The notes under the pieces were generated by a model, which saw only the letters and a list, made by a program, of their open reading frames with translations, was not told where the DNA came from and searched no databases. Positions 42,556 through 55,761 of a DNA stretch of 64,000 nt are shown in pieces (the first letter of the stretch is position 1; each line of letters opens with the position of its first letter). The stretch is taken from positions 3,554,001 to 3,618,000 of the forward strand of contig NZ_QKWY01000001.1 in NCBI RefSeq assembly GCF_003248355.1, in the 5' to 3' direction. The position numbers and the translations under genes were made by a program. The stretch is from Streptomyces sp. AC1-42W (lineage in GTDB: Bacteria; Actinomycetota; Actinomycetes; Streptomycetales; Streptomycetaceae).

Positions 42556-43547
42556 ACCTGCTCGGACTGCGCGCCGAACGCCGTACGGTGGCGCTCGTCG
42601 CCGTACTGCTCGCCCTGATCCTCGGCCTCGGCCTGCTGGGCCTCTGCTACGGGGCGTCATGGTCGTCCCCCGCACGGGTGTTCGCCGTCCTCACCGGTAC
42701 GGAGCACTCCGTGGTGATCCGGGACTGGCGGCTGCCGCGCGTACTGGCCGGTCTCGTCTTCGGCGCCGCGCTCGGCGTCGCCGGGGCCGTCTTCCAGAAC
42801 CTCACCCGCAACCCCATGGGCAGCCCCGACGTCATCGGCCTCGACGCCGGCGCCTACACCGGCGCCCTGGTCGCCATCACCGTACTGTCGGGCACCTCCG
42901 CACAGCTCGCGATCGGCTCCGTGGCCGGCGGGCTCGTCGTCGCCGCCGCCATCTACCTGCTCTCGCTCGAACACGGCTTCTCCGGGCTGCGGCTCGTGGT
43001 CATCGGCATCGCCGTCAACGCCATGGTCACCGCGATCAACTCCTGGATCGTGCTCCGCGCCGAACTGGAGGTGGCGATCGCCGCCGTCGGCTGGAGCGCC
43101 GGCTCGCTCAACGGCGTCGGCTGGGAGGATCTGGGCATCCCCTTCACCGTCATCGCCGTACTGCTGCTCCTGATGACCACCCGCGCCCACGCCATGCACC
43201 AGGCGGCACTCGGCGACCCGATCGCCGTCACCACCGGAGTCGGACTCGACCGGCTGCGGCTGCTGATGGTCCTCGTCGGCGTCGGCTGCACCGCCACCGT
43301 CACCGCCGTGGCCGGGCCCATCGCGTTCATCGCGCTGGCCGCCCCGCAGATCGGCCGCCGGCTCGCGGGTGCCGCCGGCATCCCCCTGCTCCCCGCCGCG
43401 CTGACCGGAGCCGTCCTGCTCCAGGGCGCGGACCTGCTGGCCCAGATGCTGCTCGCGCCCGTCGCCCTGCCCGTGGGCGTCGTGAGCACCGCGATCGGCG
43501 GCTGCTACCTGATCTGGCTGCTGACCAAGGAGGTGAGGCGCGCGTGA
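42552..43547 (+). CDS. FecCD-type siderophore permease, subunit 2
   Basis: A 331-residue second FecCD permease subunit. It has LPRVLAGLVFGAALGVAGAV, FQNLTRNPMGSPDVIGLDAG, and the coupling segment AALGDPIAVTTGVGLDRLRL followed by GPIAFIALAAPQIGRRLAGA. It forms the transmembrane channel with subunit 1. GTG start at 42552 overlaps the previous stop. Confidence 0.95.
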   Translation: MNLLGLRAERRTVALVAVLLALILGLGLLGLCYGASWSSPARVFAVLTGTEHSVVIRDWRLPRVLAGLVFGAALGVAGAVFQNLTRNPMGSPDVIGLDAGAYTGALVAITVLSGTSAQLAIGSVAGGLVVAAAIYLLSLEHGFSGLRLVVIGIAVNAMVTAINSWIVLRAELEVAIAAVGWSAGSLNGVGWEDLGIPFTVIAVLLLLMTTRAHAMHQAALGDPIAVTTGVGLDRLRLLMVLVGVGCTATVTAVAGPIAFIALAAPQIGRRLAGAAGIPLLPAALTGAVLLQGADLLAQMLLAPVALPVGVVSTAIGGCYLIWLLTKEVRRA

Positions 43548-44329
43548 CCGCACGCCTGACTGCGCGGGACATCACCCTGCGCTACGGAGACCGGGTCGTG
43601 TCCACGCGGCTCACCCTCGACATACCCGACGGCGCGTTCACCGCCGTCGTCGGCCCCAACGCCTGCGGGAAGTCCACCCTCCTCAGCGCGCTGGTCCGGC
43701 TGCTGAAACCGCACTCCGGACACGTCGAGTTCGACGGCCGCGAGGTCGGCGCCTTCGGCACCAAGGCGCTGGCCAAACACCTCGGCTTCCTGCCGCAGGA
43801 CCCCACCGCGCCCGAGGACATCAAGGTCCGCCGGCTCGTGGCCCGCGGCCGCTTCCCGCACCAGTCGCTGCTGGCCCTGTGGTCGGACGGCGACCAGGCG
43901 GCCGTCGACGGGGCGCTGGCCGCGGCCGGCGTCGCCGACCTCGCCGACCGGTTCGTACGGGAACTCTCCGGCGGCCAGCGGCAACGGGTCTGGATGGCCA
44001 TGGTGCTCGCCCAGGAGACGCCCTACCTGCTGCTCGACGAACCCACCTCGTTCCTCGACATCACCCACCAGTACCAACTGCTCGGCCTGCTCGCCCGGCT
44101 GCGCAACGAGGGCCGCACCGTCGTCGCCGTCCTGCACGACATCAACCAGGCATGCCGCTTCGCCGACCACCTGATCGCCATGAAGGCCGGTTCCGTGGTC
44201 GCCGAGGGCGACCCCGCGGACATCGTGGACGCCACGCTGATCAAGGACGTGTTCGACCTGCCCAGCGTCGTCGTCCCGGACCCCGTGACCGGAACTCCGA
44301 TGGTCGTCCCCACCCTGCAAGGAGAGTAA
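43544..44329 (+). CDS. Siderophore ABC transporter ATPase
   Basis: A 261-residue FepC-type ATPase. Walker [16 protein letters not shown]-loop [12 protein letters not shown], signature [13 protein letters not shown], Walker [14 protein letters not shown] and H-loop [12 protein letters not shown] are all intact. It drives import with the two FecCD subunits. GTG start at 43544 overlaps the previous stop; the synthetase starts one base after its stop. Confidence 0.96.
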   Translation: MTARLTARDITLRYGDRVVSTRLTLDIPDGAFTAVVGPNACGKSTLLSALVRLLKPHSGHVEFDGREVGAFGTKALAKHLGFLPQDPTAPEDIKVRRLVARGRFPHQSLLALWSDGDQAAVDGALAAAGVADLADRFVRELSGGQRQRVWMAMVLAQETPYLLLDEPTSFLDITHQYQLLGLLARLRNEGRTVVAVLHDINQACRFADHLIAMKAGSVVAEGDPADIVDATLIKDVFDLPSVVVPDPVTGTPMVVPTLQGE

Positions 44330-44330
44330 G

Positions 44331-47300
44331 TTGACCACCGCGAGCGTGTCCCCGGACGGCCTTCTCCCCCTGACCGGCGCCCAACTCGGCATCTGGAACG
44401 CCCAGCGCATCGAACCCGACTCGCCCTACTACGTCGTCGGCGACGTCATCGAGATCACCGGCGGCGAACCGGTCGACACGAACGCCCTCGCCCACGCGGT
44501 CCGGGCCACCACCGAGGAGGCCGAAAGCCTCCGGCTCCGGGTGTACGACACCCCGGACGGACCGCGCCAGGCGGTCGGCACCGACCCCGTCGCCCTGCCC
44601 CCGGTCATCGACCTCAGCACCGAGGACGACCCCGCCGCCGCGGCCCGCGAGTACGTCACCGCCGAACGCGCCCGGCTCGCCGAGGCCACCCGGGGCATGA
44701 CGGACCGCCCGCTGTACGCGCGTACCGTCATCAGGCTCTCCGACCGCGAGGTCTGGTACACCCAGCTCGGCCACCACCTCGTCTTCGACGGCTACACCGC
44801 CGCCATGCTCGCCCGGCGCACCGCAGCCCACTACACCGCCCTCGTCCGCGCCACCGAGCCGCCCCGCGCGAACTTCGGCGCGTTCGCGGCGCTCGTCGCC
44901 GAGGACACCGCCTACCGGGAGAGCGACCGGGCCGCCGAGGACCGCGCCTACTGGGTCGAACGCTTCACCCCGCTGCCCGACCTCGCCGCCGACGACGGCC
45001 CCGCCGGCGGCGCCCCCGCCCGTACGCTCACCGCGCGCGCCGAGATCGGCCCCGAGGAGACCGCCGCCCTGCGCGCCTTCGCCGCCGCCGAGGGCGTCGC
45101 CTGGGGCGAGGCGCTGATCGCCTGCTACGCCGCCTTCCTGCACCGCATGCTGGGCCGCACCGACGTCGTCTTCGCCCTCCCGCTGATGTGCCGGACCGGC
45201 TCCACCGCCCTGCGCACCCCCTCCATGGCGGTCAACGTGCTGCCGCTGCGGGTGACCGTGCGCGGCGGCGACCGGCTCGGCGAGCTGAGCCGGCGGGTCG
45301 CCGCCGCCATGCGCGAGATGCGCGACCACCAGCGCTACCGGGGCGAGGACCTGCCCCGCGACCTCGGCGTGCCCGGCGCGGGCGCGCTGCTGCACGGACG
45401 CGGCATCAACCTCAAGGCATTCGACCTGACCCTTGACTTCGCCGGTGCGGCCGGCGTGATGCGCAACGTCGCCGGCGGCCCGCCCGAGGACATGGGCCTC
45501 AGTGTGCTGCCGACCCGCGACGGCGGCCTCCTGCTCGGCTTCGAGGTCGACGCCCGCGCCAAGGACCAGGCCGCCGTGGACGCCCTGATGAGCGCCCTGC
45601 GCGCCCTGCTGTCCGGACTGACCGCCGGCCTGCCCGTCGCCCGGATCGCCCTCGCCGCCGACACCGCCGCACTGCTCGACCGGTGGAGCCCGCCCGCCCT
45701 GCCCGGCACCCCCGCCGGCATACCCGCCGCGCTCGACGCGATGGCCGCGGCCGGCCCCGGCCGCACCGCCCTGGTCTGCGGCGCCGAACGGCTCACCGCC
45801 GCCGAACTCGCCGACCGCGTCCACCGCGTGGCCCGCGCCCTGCGCGCCCGGGGCATCGGCGCCGAGGACGTGGTGGCCCTCGCCCTGCCGCGCTCCGCCG
45901 ACGCCGTAGTCGCCCTGCTCGCCGTCCTCGACGCGGGCGCCGCCTTCCTGCCGCTGGACGCCGCACACCCGGCCGAGCGGCTGCGCGGACTCATCGACGA
46001 CACCCGCCCCGCCCTCGTCCTCACCGACGGCACCGTCGACGGACTGCCCTGGAAGACCCTCGCCGACGAGGCCGCCGCGCTCTCCGGCGCCCCGCTGGCC
46101 ACCGCCGAACTCTCCCGCCCCCGCCACCCCGACGACCTCGCCTACGTCATCCACACCTCCGGCTCCACCGGCCGGCCCAAGGGCGTACTCGGCCGCGCGG
46201 GCGGCATCGCCGGACTGCTGCACCACCAGCGGGCCACCGTCGTCGCCGAGGCCGAACGGGCCGCAGGGCGACGGCTGCGCGCCGCGCACACCTACTCCTT
46301 CGCCTTCGACTCCGCCTTCGAACACCTCGTCTGGCTGCTGTGCGGGCACGAACTCCACATCTACGACGCCGACACCACCCGCGACGCCGACGCCCTGCTC
46401 GCCGCGTACGCCCGCGACGGCATCGACATCGTGGACACCACCCCCTCGATGGCGGCCCCGCTCATCGACGCCGGCCTGTTCGACCTGCCGCCCGCCCTGC
46501 TCGTCCTCGGCGGCGAGGCCACCCCACCCGCCCTGTGGCGCCGCGTCGCCGCCTCCGGCATCCCCGCACGCAACATGTACGGGCCGACCGAAGCCACCGT
46601 GGACAGCACCACCGCCCGCGTCGACGACGGCGACCCCGTCATCGGGCACCCCCTCGCCGGAACCCGGGTCTACGTCCTGGACAACGCCCTGCAGCCCGTA
46701 CCGCCCGGCACCGCCGGCGAACTGTACCTGGCCGGCCCCCACCTGGCCCGCGGCTACCTCGGCCGCCCCGCCGCCACCGCCGAACGCTTCGTCGCCGACC
46801 CGTTCGGCGCCCCCGGCGACCGGATGTACCGCACCGGAGACCTGGCCCGCTGGCTGCCCGGCCGCGGCCTGGAGTACGGCGGCCGGGGCGACGGACAGGT
46901 CAAGATCCGCGGCCACCGGGTGGAGACCGGCGAGGTCGAGGAAGCGCTCGCCGCCCTGCCCGGCGTCACCGCCGCCGCCGCCCGCGTCCTCTCCTCCCGG
47001 CTCGTCGGCTACATCGTGTCCGCCTCCCTCACCGGCGACGAGGCCCGCACCCTGCTCGCCGAGCGGCTGCCCGCCCCCATGGTGCCCGCCGCCGTCGTCG
47101 TCCTGAACGCCCTGCCCGTCACCCCCAACGGCAAGCTCGACCGCGCCGCCCTGCCCGCCCCCGCCCTGCCCGGCGGCGGCCGGGAGCCGGGCACCGACCG
47201 CGAACGGCTGCTGTGCGCCGTCCTCGCCGAAGCGCTCGACGTCGAACGGGTGAGCGTGGACGACGACTTCTTCGCCCTCGGCGGGGACAGCATCACCGCC

Positions 47301-50300
47301 ATCACCGTCAGCAGCAGACTCCGCGCCCGCGGCCTCGGCCTGCGCCCCAAGGACCTGCTGGACCGCCGCACCTTCGCCGCGCTCGCCGCATCGGCCGAAC
47401 TCCTCGAAGAGACCACGGGCCCCGCCGACGAGCCGGCCGGCCCCGTACCGGCCCCGCCCATCGTGCGCGCCCTGCTCGACCCGCACCCGGACGTCGACAC
47501 CGTCGCCGGATACGCCCAGTGGACCGCCCTGTACGTGGACGCCCTCACCCCGCAGCAGCTGGACCGGGGCGTACAGACCCTCCTCGACCACCACGACGCC
47601 CTGCGGCTGCGCGTCGCCGACGGCCTGGAGGTGCTGCCGCGCGGCACGGTCCGCGCCGCCGTCGAGGAGACCCGCGGCGAAGAGGTGGACGCCCTCGCCC
47701 GGCGGCTGGCCGGAGCACTCGACCCGCGCACCGGCGACCTGGTGCGCGCCGCCCTGCTGCGCACCCCGGACGGCGAACCGGACCGGCTGGTCGTCGTCGT
47801 GCACCACCTCGCCATGGACGGCGTCTCCTGGCGCGTCCTGCTCCCCGACCTCCACACCGCCTGCGCCGGCGGCACCCCCGAACCCGCCGGCACGTCCTGG
47901 CGCCGGCACGCCCGGGTCCTCGCCGAACAGGGTGCGGGCGGCGCCCGGCGCGGCGAACTCGCCCACTGGCGCACCGCGCTGGACTCCTCGCCCCGGCTCG
48001 GCGCCCGCCCCCTCGACCCCGCCCGCGACACCGCGGCCACCGCCCGGCGCACCGTCACCACCGCCTCGCCCGAGACCACCGAGGCCCTCCTCACCACCCT
48101 GCCCGCCGCCTACCGGGCCGGCGTGGACGAGGTGCTGCTCGCCGCCCTCGTCCTCGCCCTGCGCGGCTGGGGCCTGCGCGACGACGCCGTCACCGTCTCG
48201 CTGGAGGGCCACGGCCGCGAACACCTCGACCTGGCCCGCACGGTCGGCTGGTTCACCAGCGAGTTCCCCGTGCGCGTCCCCGCCTCCGACGACGTCCGCG
48301 ACGTCCTGCGCGCCGCCAAGGAGGCCCGCCGCGCCGTCCCGGACGGCGGCATCGGCTACGGGGTGCTGCGCCACCTCGACCCGGAGACGAGCCCCGCCCT
48401 CGCGGCGGTCCCGCCGCCGGACGTACTGCTCAACTACCTGGGCCGGTTCGCCCCGCAGGCCGCCGAGGGCTGGCGGCTGCCCGAGCACGACGCCTTCTCG
48501 GTCACCGAACCGGACGCCAAGGCCCTGGAACAGGTGCTCGCCCTCAACTGCTTCGTCCACGAGGGCGACGCACCCCGCCTCGCCGTCGAGTGGACCGCCG
48601 CCGGCGAGATCCTCGGCGCCGGCGCCGTCACCGCCCTCCAGGACGCCTGGGCCGCCGCGCTGGACGCCCTGGCCGCGCACGCCCTGCACACCGACGGCGG
48701 ACTCACCCCCAGCGACCTGCCGCTGGTGGACCTCGACCAGGACACCATCGACGCCCTGGAACGCACCGGCCGCGTCAGCGACGTACTGCCCGCCACCCCG
48801 CTCCAGGTCGGACTCTCCTTCCACACCCTGGTACGGGACGAGACGGACACCGACGTCTACGTCGTCCAGGCCGTCACCACCCTGTCCGGCGAACTGGACC
48901 CCGACCGGATGGAACGCGCCGCCCGCGAACTGCTGCGCCGCCACCCCGCCCTGCGCGTCCACCTCGCCACCGCCGGCGACGACGTGATCCAGGTGATACC
49001 CGCCGGCGTCGCCCTGGAATGGCGGCGCGACGACGACTTCGCCGAGGCCGCCCGCGCCGACCTGGAACGCCCCTTCGACCCGGCCGTGCCCCCGCTCATC
49101 CGCTTCCTGCTCTCCCGCGTCGGACCCGCCGAGCACAAGCTCGTCATCACCAACCACCACGCCCTGCTCGACGGCTGGTCCATGCCGATCGTCGGCCGCA
49201 CCCTCCTCGCGATCTACGCCGAACTCGGGGGCGGCCCCGCCGCCCCCGTCTCCCCGCCGCTCCAGGAGTACTTCCGCTGGCTGGCCGGCCGCGACCGGGA
49301 CGCCTCGCTCACCGCCTGGCGCGAGGCGCTCGCCGGCGTCGAGGACGCCACCCGGCTGGCCCCCGCCGCCACCTCCACCGGCACCGAACGGCCCGGCCGC
49401 GAAACCGTCGAGCTGGACCGCGAGTTCAGCGACCGGCTGCGCGCCTTCGCCCGCGACCGGGGCATCACCCTGACCACCGTCCTGCAGACCGCCTGGGGCC
49501 TGCTGCTCGGCCGGCTCACCGGCCGCCGCGACGTCGTGTTCGGCTGCCCGGTCTCCGGCCGGCCCGCCGAGGTCGACGGCGTCGAGTCGATGATCGGCCA
49601 GCTCGGCACCACCGTCCCGGTCCGCGTCCGGTACGACGCACAGCGCACCGTCACCGACCTCATGGCCCGGGTGCACGCCGAGAGCGTCGCCCTCGCCGAC
49701 CACCACCACGTGGGCCTGCCCGGCATCCAGCGGGCGGCCGGCATCGGCGAACTCTTCGACACCATGCTCGTCATGGAGAACTTCCCGCTCTCCAGCCGCA
49801 CCCGCACCCCGCTCGCCCCCGGCCTCGACCTCACCGGCGTGGACATCACCGACGCCACCCACTACGCCCTCACCGTCATCGTGATACCCGGCGACGAGAT
49901 CACCATCGGCCTCGGCTACCAGCCCCGCGCCTTCGACCGGGACACCGTCCGCGACTACGGCCGCTGGCTGCTCAACCTGCTGCGCGAGATCACCGACGAC
50001 CCGGACCGGCCCGCGCTCGTCCTGCCCACCCTCGACGCCGGCGAGCGGGCCCGCGTCCTGCGCACCGGCACCGAGATCGTCCCCGCCCGGGAACGCGGCC
50101 ACTGGCTGGCGGAGTTCGCCCACTGGGTCCGCCGCAAGCCCGGCGCCGAGGCACTGGTCTGCCGCGACCGCAGCCTCACCTACGACGAACTCGACCGGCA
50201 GGCCAACCGGCTCGCCCACGCGCTCATCGCCCGCGGCGTCCGGCCCCAGGACCCCGTCGCGGTCCTCATCGGCCGGGACGTCGAGATGACCGTCGCCCTG

Positions 50301-53300
50301 TTCGGCGTGGCCAAGGCCGGTGCGGTGTACGTACCGATGGACGCGGCCTACCCGCGCGAACGGCTCGCGTACATGTTCGACGACATCGCGCCGGCGGCCG
50401 TGGTGACCACCGGCGCCGAACTGCCCGTCGACCGCGACCTGCCCGTCCTGCGCCTCGACGACCCGGCCACCCTGGCCTCCGTACCCGACACTGACCCGGC
50501 CGAGGCGCGCGCCCGGCTCACCGACGACGCCCTCGCGTACGTCATCTACACCTCCGGCACCACCGGCCGCCCCAAGGGCGTCGGCGTCACCCACCGGGGC
50601 GTGCCCGACCTCATCGCCCTCCAGGAGGAGGTCGTCGGCGTCACCGAGCACGACCGCTATCTGCACTTCGCCTCGACCGGCTTCGATGTGGCGTTCTGGC
50701 AGACCATGGTGCCGCTGCTGTCCGGCGGGACCTCCGTCATCGCCCCCGAGGAGGTCCGCGTCCCCGGCGACGAACTCCTCGACTACATCGCGGAGCACCG
50801 GGTCACCGGCGTGAACCTGCTGCCGTCGTTCCTGGCCGCCATGCCCGACGACCGCACCGTCGACCCCGACGTGCTCTTCGTCGTCGGCGCCGAACGCCTC
50901 GATCCGGAACTCGCCCACCGCTGGGGCCGGGGCCGAAGGGCGCTGTTCAACGCCTACGGCCCCACCGAGGTCACCATCAACTCCACCACCTGGCACTACG
51001 ATCCGGACGACGCCGGACCGCTGCCCATCGGCCGCCCCGACCCCAACGTCCGCGCCTACGTCCTCGACGGCGGACTCCAGCCGGTCGGCGTCGGCGTCAC
51101 CGGGGAGCTGTACCTCGGCGGCCCCAGCCTGGCCCGCGGCTACCTCGGCCGCCCCGGCCGCACCGCCGGCACCTTCGTCGCCGACCCCTACGGCCCGCCC
51201 GGCACCCGCATGTACCGCACCGGCGACCTGGTGCGCCGGCGCCACGACGGCCAGCTGGTCTTCCTCGGCCGCGCCGACCACCAGATCAAGGTGCGCGGCT
51301 TCCGCGTCGAACTGGGCGAGATCGAGACCGTCCTCACCGGCCACCCGGCCGTCCGCGCCTGCGCCGTCGTCCTGCGCGAGGGCCGGCTCGTCGGCTACGT
51401 CATCCCGACCGACGACGCCGGCTTCGACCCCGCCGCGCTGCGCGCCCACCTCGCCGAGCGGCTGCCCGACCACATGGTGCCCACCGCGCTCGTCCCCCTG
51501 GACCGCCTTCCGCTCAGCCCCAGCGGCAAGCTGGACGCCGCCGCGCTGCCCGCCCCCGCCACCGGCTCCGCCGCCCGGCGCGAACCCGCCACCGAGGCGG
51601 AGGAGCTGCTGCTCGCCGTGTTCCGGGACGTCCTGGGCCGCGACGACATCGGCCCCGACGACAACTTCTTCGACATCGGCGGTGACAGCATCGTCTCCCT
51701 CCAACTGGTCTCGCGGGTACGCCGCCAGGGGCTCGGGCTGAGCCCGAAGGACGTGTTCGACGGCGAGACCGTCGCCGGAATCGCCGCCCGCGCCCGCGCC
51801 CTCGGCGGCGAGGCCGCCCCGGCCGTGGGCGACGCCCCGCTGACCCCGGTCATGCGCGACCTGCTGCACCGCGCGGGCCGGGCCGCCGACGGCTTCTGCC
51901 AGTGGGTCGAGGTCTGCGTACCGGCCGGCGGCGACGAGAACCACTGGCGCACCGTGCTCGACGCCCTGCTGGCCCGGCACGACGTGCTGCGCGCCCGCCT
52001 CGGCGCCGCGCACGACGTCCTGCACATCCCGCCGGTGGGCGAGGTCACCGGCGCCGACGTCCTGACCCGCGTCCCCGCGGACGGCGACCCGCGCGCCGCG
52101 GCCGACGCCGCGATCGCGGCGGCACGCGCCGCGATGGACCCGCGCACCGGCCCCCTGCTGCGCGCGATCCACGTGGACGCCGGACCCGACCGGCCCGGCC
52201 GGCTCGTCCTGCTCGCCCACCACCTGGTGGCCGACGGGGTGTCCTGGCGCATCCTCCTGGACGACCTCCGGCACGCCCACGACGGGGGCGCACTCACCCG
52301 GCACGGCCAGTCCTTCCTCGGCTGGGCCCGCACCCTGCGCGACGCCGACCGGCGCCACGAACTCCCGCACTGGCGGCGGATGACGGCCACCGCGCCCCTC
52401 ACCCGGCCGCTCGACCCCGCCCGCGACACCGTGGACACCGCCGCGCACCACGAGATCCGGCTCGGCGCGGACGCCACCCGCGCCCTGGTCACCACCCTCC
52501 CGGCCGCCCACCGCACCACCCCGGACGCCGTGCTGCTCACGGCCCTGGCACGGGCGGTACGCGACTGGCGCGGCACCCCCGAACTGCTGGTCGCCCTGGA
52601 GAGCCACGGCCGGCCCCGCGAGGTGGACCTCTCCCAGACCGTGGGCTGGTTCACCGCGATCCACCCCGTCCGGCTCGCCGCCGACGACGACGTACCGGCC
52701 GTCCGCGAGCGGCTGCGCGCCCAGGGCGACGGCCTCGGCCACGGCATCCTCACCGCGGCCGGGCTCCTCGACCCGGTCCGGCCGGAGATCGCCTGGAACT
52801 ACCTCGGCCAGTACCCCGGCGCCCCCGACACGGAGACGCCCTGGCAGCCGGCCCCGGACGCCGACCCGCTCGGCTCGGACGGCTCCGGCCCGATGCCCCT
52901 CCCGTACAGCCTGATGGTCAACGCCCTGGTCCGCGACGACGCGCTCGGTGTGCGGATCACCTGGCCGGCCGCGCTGTTCACCGGCACGGAGATCGAGGAA
53001 CTGGCCGGGCACCTGGAGGCCGCGCTGCTGCGGCTCGCCGACGCGCCCGGAACCGGCGCGCTCGGGGACCGTCCGGGCGCCGCCGTGCAGCCGCTCGCAC
53101 CGCTCCAGGAGGTGATGCTGCGGCACTCGCGCACCGAGCGCCCCGACCCGTACACCGTGCAGTCGGTGTTCTCGCTCGCCGGCCCGCTCGACACCGACGC
53201 GCTGCGCGGCGCGGGCGACGACCTGCTGGCCCGGCACCCGAACCTGGGCGCGGTCTTCCCCGCCTCGTTCGCCGTCGTCCCGGCCGCGCCCCGGCCGGAG

Positions 53301-54302
53301 TTCCGCGTCACCGACGCCCCGGCCGACGAGGTGCTCGCCGCCGACCTGGCCGAACCCTTCGACCTCGCCCGCGGCCCGCTCTACCGGATCACCGTGATCC
53401 GGCGCGGCCCCGAGCGCGCCGACCTCGTCCTGACCAGCCATCACGCCCTCTCCGACGGCTGGTCCGCACCGCGCGTCCTCGGCGAGCTGTTCGCCCTGTA
53501 CACCGCGCGCACCGGGAACCGCGCGCCCGAGCTGCCGGCCCCCGTCCCGTTCGCCGCCTACCTCGACTGGTGCGCGGAGCACGAACCGGACCTGGACGCC
53601 TGGGCGGCCGAACTCGACGGGCTGCCCGAGGGCGACTACCTGGGCGGCGGCGACAGCGGCCCGGCCTGGCAGGAGCCCGAGGTCATCACGTTCGACGCGG
53701 CGCTCGTGGACCGGCTGACCCGGCTCGCCGCCGGACGCGGCCTGACCCCGAACACCCTGGTCCAGGGCGCCTGGGCGGTGCTGCTCGCCCGGCGCTCAGG
53801 ACTGCGGGACGTCTGCTTCGGCGCCATGGTCTCCAGCCGGCCCCCGGAGCTGGACGGCGTGGAGGAGATCATCGGCCTGCTGGCCAACACCGTGCCGGTG
53901 CGGGCCCGGCTCGACGGCACGCTGGCCGCCGCGCTCACCGGCCTGCAGGCCCGCCAGCGCGAGCTGGTCGAGCACCACCACGTGGCCCTGGCCGACCTGG
54001 AGCGGATCACCGGCCGGCGCCGGCTGTTCGACAGCATGGTGGTGTTCGAGAACTACCCGGTCGACCCGGAGCGGCTGCGCGAACCCGCCCCCGGACTGAC
54101 CGTGCTCGCCACCCGGTTCCGGGAATCCACCCACCACCCCGCGACCCTGACCGTGATGCCGGACGGCGACGGCTGGACGGGCGTCCTCGCCCACCGGGCC
54201 GGCACGGACGTCACCGGTCTCGCGGACCGGCTCGTCGAGCTGCTGCGGAACCTGGAGCAGCACCTCGACGCGGACGTGCGGGCCCTCCTGGAGGACCGAT
54301 GA
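44331..54302 (+). CDS. Siderophore NRPS, C-A-T-E-C-A-T-E-C
   Basis: A 3323-residue two-module synthetase with TTG start and GGAG upstream. C1 (HHLVFDG near 148) accepts the aryl donor. A1 near 600, pocket D-S-E-D-V-G-M-V, is acidic and suits a basic residue such as Arg. T1 LGGDSITA near 987. E1 [14 protein letters not shown] near 1157 makes a D-residue. C2 HHALLDG near 1608. A2 near 2073, pocket D-V-W-N-V-G-A-I, unassigned. T2 IGGDSIVSL near 2450. E2 [14 protein letters not shown] near 2629. C3 HHALSDG near 3037 is terminal, with no A, T or TE. Position in the iron-regulated operon and the hydroxylase/formyltransferase partners indicate a catecholate-hydroxamate siderophore. Release probably occurs by C3 joining the chain to a free amine, such as hydroxyornithine. 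Confidence 0.95.
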   Translation: MTTASVSPDGLLPLTGAQLGIWNAQRIEPDSPYYVVGDVIEITGGEPVDTNALAHAVRATTEEAESLRLRVYDTPDGPRQAVGTDPVALPPVIDLSTEDDPAAAAREYVTAERARLAEATRGMTDRPLYARTVIRLSDREVWYTQLGHHLVFDGYTAAMLARRTAAHYTALVRATEPPRANFGAFAALVAEDTAYRESDRAAEDRAYWVERFTPLPDLAADDGPAGGAPARTLTARAEIGPEETAALRAFAAAEGVAWGEALIACYAAFLHRMLGRTDVVFALPLMCRTGSTALRTPSMAVNVLPLRVTVRGGDRLGELSRRVAAAMREMRDHQRYRGEDLPRDLGVPGAGALLHGRGINLKAFDLTLDFAGAAGVMRNVAGGPPEDMGLSVLPTRDGGLLLGFEVDARAKDQAAVDALMSALRALLSGLTAGLPVARIALAADTAALLDRWSPPALPGTPAGIPAALDAMAAAGPGRTALVCGAERLTAAELADRVHRVARALRARGIGAEDVVALALPRSADAVVALLAVLDAGAAFLPLDAAHPAERLRGLIDDTRPALVLTDGTVDGLPWKTLADEAAALSGAPLATAELSRPRHPDDLAYVIHTSGSTGRPKGVLGRAGGIAGLLHHQRATVVAEAERAAGRRLRAAHTYSFAFDSAFEHLVWLLCGHELHIYDADTTRDADALLAAYARDGIDIVDTTPSMAAPLIDAGLFDLPPALLVLGGEATPPALWRRVAASGIPARNMYGPTEATVDSTTARVDDGDPVIGHPLAGTRVYVLDNALQPVPPGTAGELYLAGPHLARGYLGRPAATAERFVADPFGAPGDRMYRTGDLARWLPGRGLEYGGRGDGQVKIRGHRVETGEVEEALAALPGVTAAAARVLSSRLVGYIVSASLTGDEARTLLAERLPAPMVPAAVVVLNALPVTPNGKLDRAALPAPALPGGGREPGTDRERLLCAVLAEALDVERVSVDDDFFALGGDSITAITVSSRLRARGLGLRPKDLLDRRTFAALAASAELLEETTGPADEPAGPVPAPPIVRALLDPHPDVDTVAGYAQWTALYVDALTPQQLDRGVQTLLDHHDALRLRVADGLEVLPRGTVRAAVEETRGEEVDALARRLAGALDPRTGDLVRAALLRTPDGEPDRLVVVVHHLAMDGVSWRVLLPDLHTACAGGTPEPAGTSWRRHARVLAEQGAGGARRGELAHWRTALDSSPRLGARPLDPARDTAATARRTVTTASPETTEALLTTLPAAYRAGVDEVLLAALVLALRGWGLRDDAVTVSLEGHGREHLDLARTVGWFTSEFPVRVPASDDVRDVLRAAKEARRAVPDGGIGYGVLRHLDPETSPALAAVPPPDVLLNYLGRFAPQAAEGWRLPEHDAFSVTEPDAKALEQVLALNCFVHEGDAPRLAVEWTAAGEILGAGAVTALQDAWAAALDALAAHALHTDGGLTPSDLPLVDLDQDTIDALERTGRVSDVLPATPLQVGLSFHTLVRDETDTDVYVVQAVTTLSGELDPDRMERAARELLRRHPALRVHLATAGDDVIQVIPAGVALEWRRDDDFAEAARADLERPFDPAVPPLIRFLLSRVGPAEHKLVITNHHALLDGWSMPIVGRTLLAIYAELGGGPAAPVSPPLQEYFRWLAGRDRDASLTAWREALAGVEDATRLAPAATSTGTERPGRETVELDREFSDRLRAFARDRGITLTTVLQTAWGLLLGRLTGRRDVVFGCPVSGRPAEVDGVESMIGQLGTTVPVRVRYDAQRTVTDLMARVHAESVALADHHHVGLPGIQRAAGIGELFDTMLVMENFPLSSRTRTPLAPGLDLTGVDITDATHYALTVIVIPGDEITIGLGYQPRAFDRDTVRDYGRWLLNLLREITDDPDRPALVLPTLDAGERARVLRTGTEIVPARERGHWLAEFAHWVRRKPGAEALVCRDRSLTYDELDRQANRLAHALIARGVRPQDPVAVLIGRDVEMTVALFGVAKAGAVYVPMDAAYPRERLAYMFDDIAPAAVVTTGAELPVDRDLPVLRLDDPATLASVPDTDPAEARARLTDDALAYVIYTSGTTGRPKGVGVTHRGVPDLIALQEEVVGVTEHDRYLHFASTGFDVAFWQTMVPLLSGGTSVIAPEEVRVPGDELLDYIAEHRVTGVNLLPSFLAAMPDDRTVDPDVLFVVGAERLDPELAHRWGRGRRALFNAYGPTEVTINSTTWHYDPDDAGPLPIGRPDPNVRAYVLDGGLQPVGVGVTGELYLGGPSLARGYLGRPGRTAGTFVADPYGPPGTRMYRTGDLVRRRHDGQLVFLGRADHQIKVRGFRVELGEIETVLTGHPAVRACAVVLREGRLVGYVIPTDDAGFDPAALRAHLAERLPDHMVPTALVPLDRLPLSPSGKLDAAALPAPATGSAARREPATEAEELLLAVFRDVLGRDDIGPDDNFFDIGGDSIVSLQLVSRVRRQGLGLSPKDVFDGETVAGIAARARALGGEAAPAVGDAPLTPVMRDLLHRAGRAADGFCQWVEVCVPAGGDENHWRTVLDALLARHDVLRARLGAAHDVLHIPPVGEVTGADVLTRVPADGDPRAAADAAIAAARAAMDPRTGPLLRAIHVDAGPDRPGRLVLLAHHLVADGVSWRILLDDLRHAHDGGALTRHGQSFLGWARTLRDADRRHELPHWRRMTATAPLTRPLDPARDTVDTAAHHEIRLGADATRALVTTLPAAHRTTPDAVLLTALARAVRDWRGTPELLVALESHGRPREVDLSQTVGWFTAIHPVRLAADDDVPAVRERLRAQGDGLGHGILTAAGLLDPVRPEIAWNYLGQYPGAPDTETPWQPAPDADPLGSDGSGPMPLPYSLMVNALVRDDALGVRITWPAALFTGTEIEELAGHLEAALLRLADAPGTGALGDRPGAAVQPLAPLQEVMLRHSRTERPDPYTVQSVFSLAGPLDTDALRGAGDDLLARHPNLGAVFPASFAVVPAAPRPEFRVTDAPADEVLAADLAEPFDLARGPLYRITVIRRGPERADLVLTSHHALSDGWSAPRVLGELFALYTARTGNRAPELPAPVPFAAYLDWCAEHEPDLDAWAAELDGLPEGDYLGGGDSGPAWQEPEVITFDAALVDRLTRLAAGRGLTPNTLVQGAWAVLLARRSGLRDVCFGAMVSSRPPELDGVEEIIGLLANTVPVRARLDGTLAAALTGLQARQRELVEHHHVALADLERITGRRRLFDSMVVFENYPVDPERLREPAPGLTVLATRFRESTHHPATLTVMPDGDGWTGVLAHRAGTDVTGLADRLVELLRNLEQHLDADVRALLEDR

Positions 54303-55699
54303 CCGCGGCGACCGCGCCACCGGACGGGCGCGTGGACCGGGATCTGCTGCGCGTCGCGTTCATCCTGGTCCTCGGCACGTTCATGGCCTCGCTCGACGCG
54401 ACCATCGTCAGCGTCGGACTCGACCGGCTCACCGAGGAGTTCGGCGCGTCGGTCGCCGAGATCCAGTGGGTCACCACGGCCTATCTGCTGGCCGTCGTCG
54501 CCGCCGTCCCCGCGTCCGGCTGGCTGGCCGGCCGGTTCGGCGGCCGGCGGGTCTGGCTCGCGGCGGTCGGCGTGTTCCTGCTGGGCTCGCTGCTGTGCGC
54601 GGCGGCCTGGTCGGTGACCAGCCTCATCGTGTTCCGCGTGGTCCAGGGGCTGGGGGGCGGGCTGCTTCCGGCGACCGGGCAGGCGCTGCTGGCGCGGGTG
54701 GCGGGACCGGGACGCACCGGGAAGGTCATCAGCGTCGTCGCCGTGGTTCCGCTGCTGTCACCGGTCTTCGGCCCGCTGGCCGGCGGTTCCGTGCTGGCCG
54801 TGGCGCCGTGGCCGTGGCTGTTCCTGATCAACCTGCCGATCGGCGCGGCCGCGATGCTGCTGGCCCGCCGCCATGTGCCGGTGGTGCCCCCGGCCCCCGG
54901 GCGCACCGCATTCGACCTGCGGGGCGCGCTGCTGCTGTCCCCGGGGCTCGCGGCGCTGGTGTACGGGCTGACCGAGGTCGCCCACGGGCGCACGGTCCCG
55001 GCGACGGCGGGGGTGGTGGCCGGTGCGGTGATGCTGGGCGCGTTCACCGCGCACGGGCTGCGCACGCGCGCCACCCCGCTGGTCGATCCCCGGCTGTTCG
55101 CCCGGCCGCCGTTCGGGGCCGCCGCGCTGGCGCTGGTGGTGCTGGGGGCGTCGGTGTTCGGCACGATGTTCCTGCTGCCGCTGTACTTCCAGTCGGGCCG
55201 GTCCATGTCGGCGTGGGAGGCGGGGCTGCTGCTCGCTCCCCAGGGGCTGGGGGCGGCGGCCGGTTCGGTGCTCGTCAACCGGACCATCGTCAAGGTGGCG
55301 CCGAGGACCCTGGTGGTGGCGGGCATCGTGCTGATCCTCGCCGGCACGGCCCCGTTCACCTGGCTGGGCCACGGGGTGCCGGACGCGGTGATCGTCGCCG
55401 CGCTGGTGGTGCGGGGCTTCGGGATGTCGATGATCGGCGCGCCGGTGATGAACATCGTCTACAGCCGCATCGAGCCGGAGCAGCTGCCGCGGGCCGCCGG
55501 TGCGCTCAACCTGCTGAACACGGTGGGCGGTTCGGTGGGCACGGCGGCCCTGGCGGTGGTGCTGGAGAGCCGGCTCACGGAGCGGGGCGCGGACGTCTCC
55601 GCGGCGTTCGGCGACACGTTCTGGTGGGTGCTCGGGTTCTGCCTGTTCGCCGCGGCGGCGGCGACCCGGCTGCCCCGTACACCCCCGAAGGGGGCTTAG
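54299..55699 (+). CDS. DHA2-like MFS exporter
   Basis: A 466-residue permease. It has 12-14 hydrophobic segments, the drug:H+ antiporter-2 motif C-like [18 protein letters not shown], and motif A-type [14 protein letters not shown]. It is the likely siderophore exporter, since it follows the synthetase with an ATGA overlap. Its TAG stop (55697-55699) is formed jointly by the insertion target and the IS element, but the same stop exists on the uninterrupted flank (TTAGGG at 57378), so the protein is probably full length. Confidence 0.92.
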   Translation: MTAATAPPDGRVDRDLLRVAFILVLGTFMASLDATIVSVGLDRLTEEFGASVAEIQWVTTAYLLAVVAAVPASGWLAGRFGGRRVWLAAVGVFLLGSLLCAAAWSVTSLIVFRVVQGLGGGLLPATGQALLARVAGPGRTGKVISVVAVVPLLSPVFGPLAGGSVLAVAPWPWLFLINLPIGAAAMLLARRHVPVVPPAPGRTAFDLRGALLLSPGLAALVYGLTEVAHGRTVPATAGVVAGAVMLGAFTAHGLRTRATPLVDPRLFARPPFGAAALALVVLGASVFGTMFLLPLYFQSGRSMSAWEAGLLLAPQGLGAAAGSVLVNRTIVKVAPRTLVVAGIVLILAGTAPFTWLGHGVPDAVIVAALVVRGFGMSMIGAPVMNIVYSRIEPEQLPRAAGALNLLNTVGGSVGTAALAVVLESRLTERGADVSAAFGDTFWWVLGFCLFAAAAATRLPRTPPKGA

Positions 55700-55730
55700 T
55701 GGTCGGCTCCGTAAGTCCTTCGGGGGTTGA
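55699..55730. repeat. Left terminal inverted repeat of the IS
   Basis: The left end begins GTGGTCGGCTCCGTAAGTCC and is perfectly complementary to 57346-57377 over 32 bases. Confidence 0.95.
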
Positions 55731-55761
55731 CTTCGGATCCGGCGTTGTGCCTGGTAGTGGG

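Noticed and set aside
44241..53582. A 3113-residue open frame on the minus strand across the siderophore synthetase
   Set aside because: Its Gly/Ala/Arg/Glu composition is the expected antisense shadow of a GC-rich gene. The plus strand has clear NRPS domains throughout.
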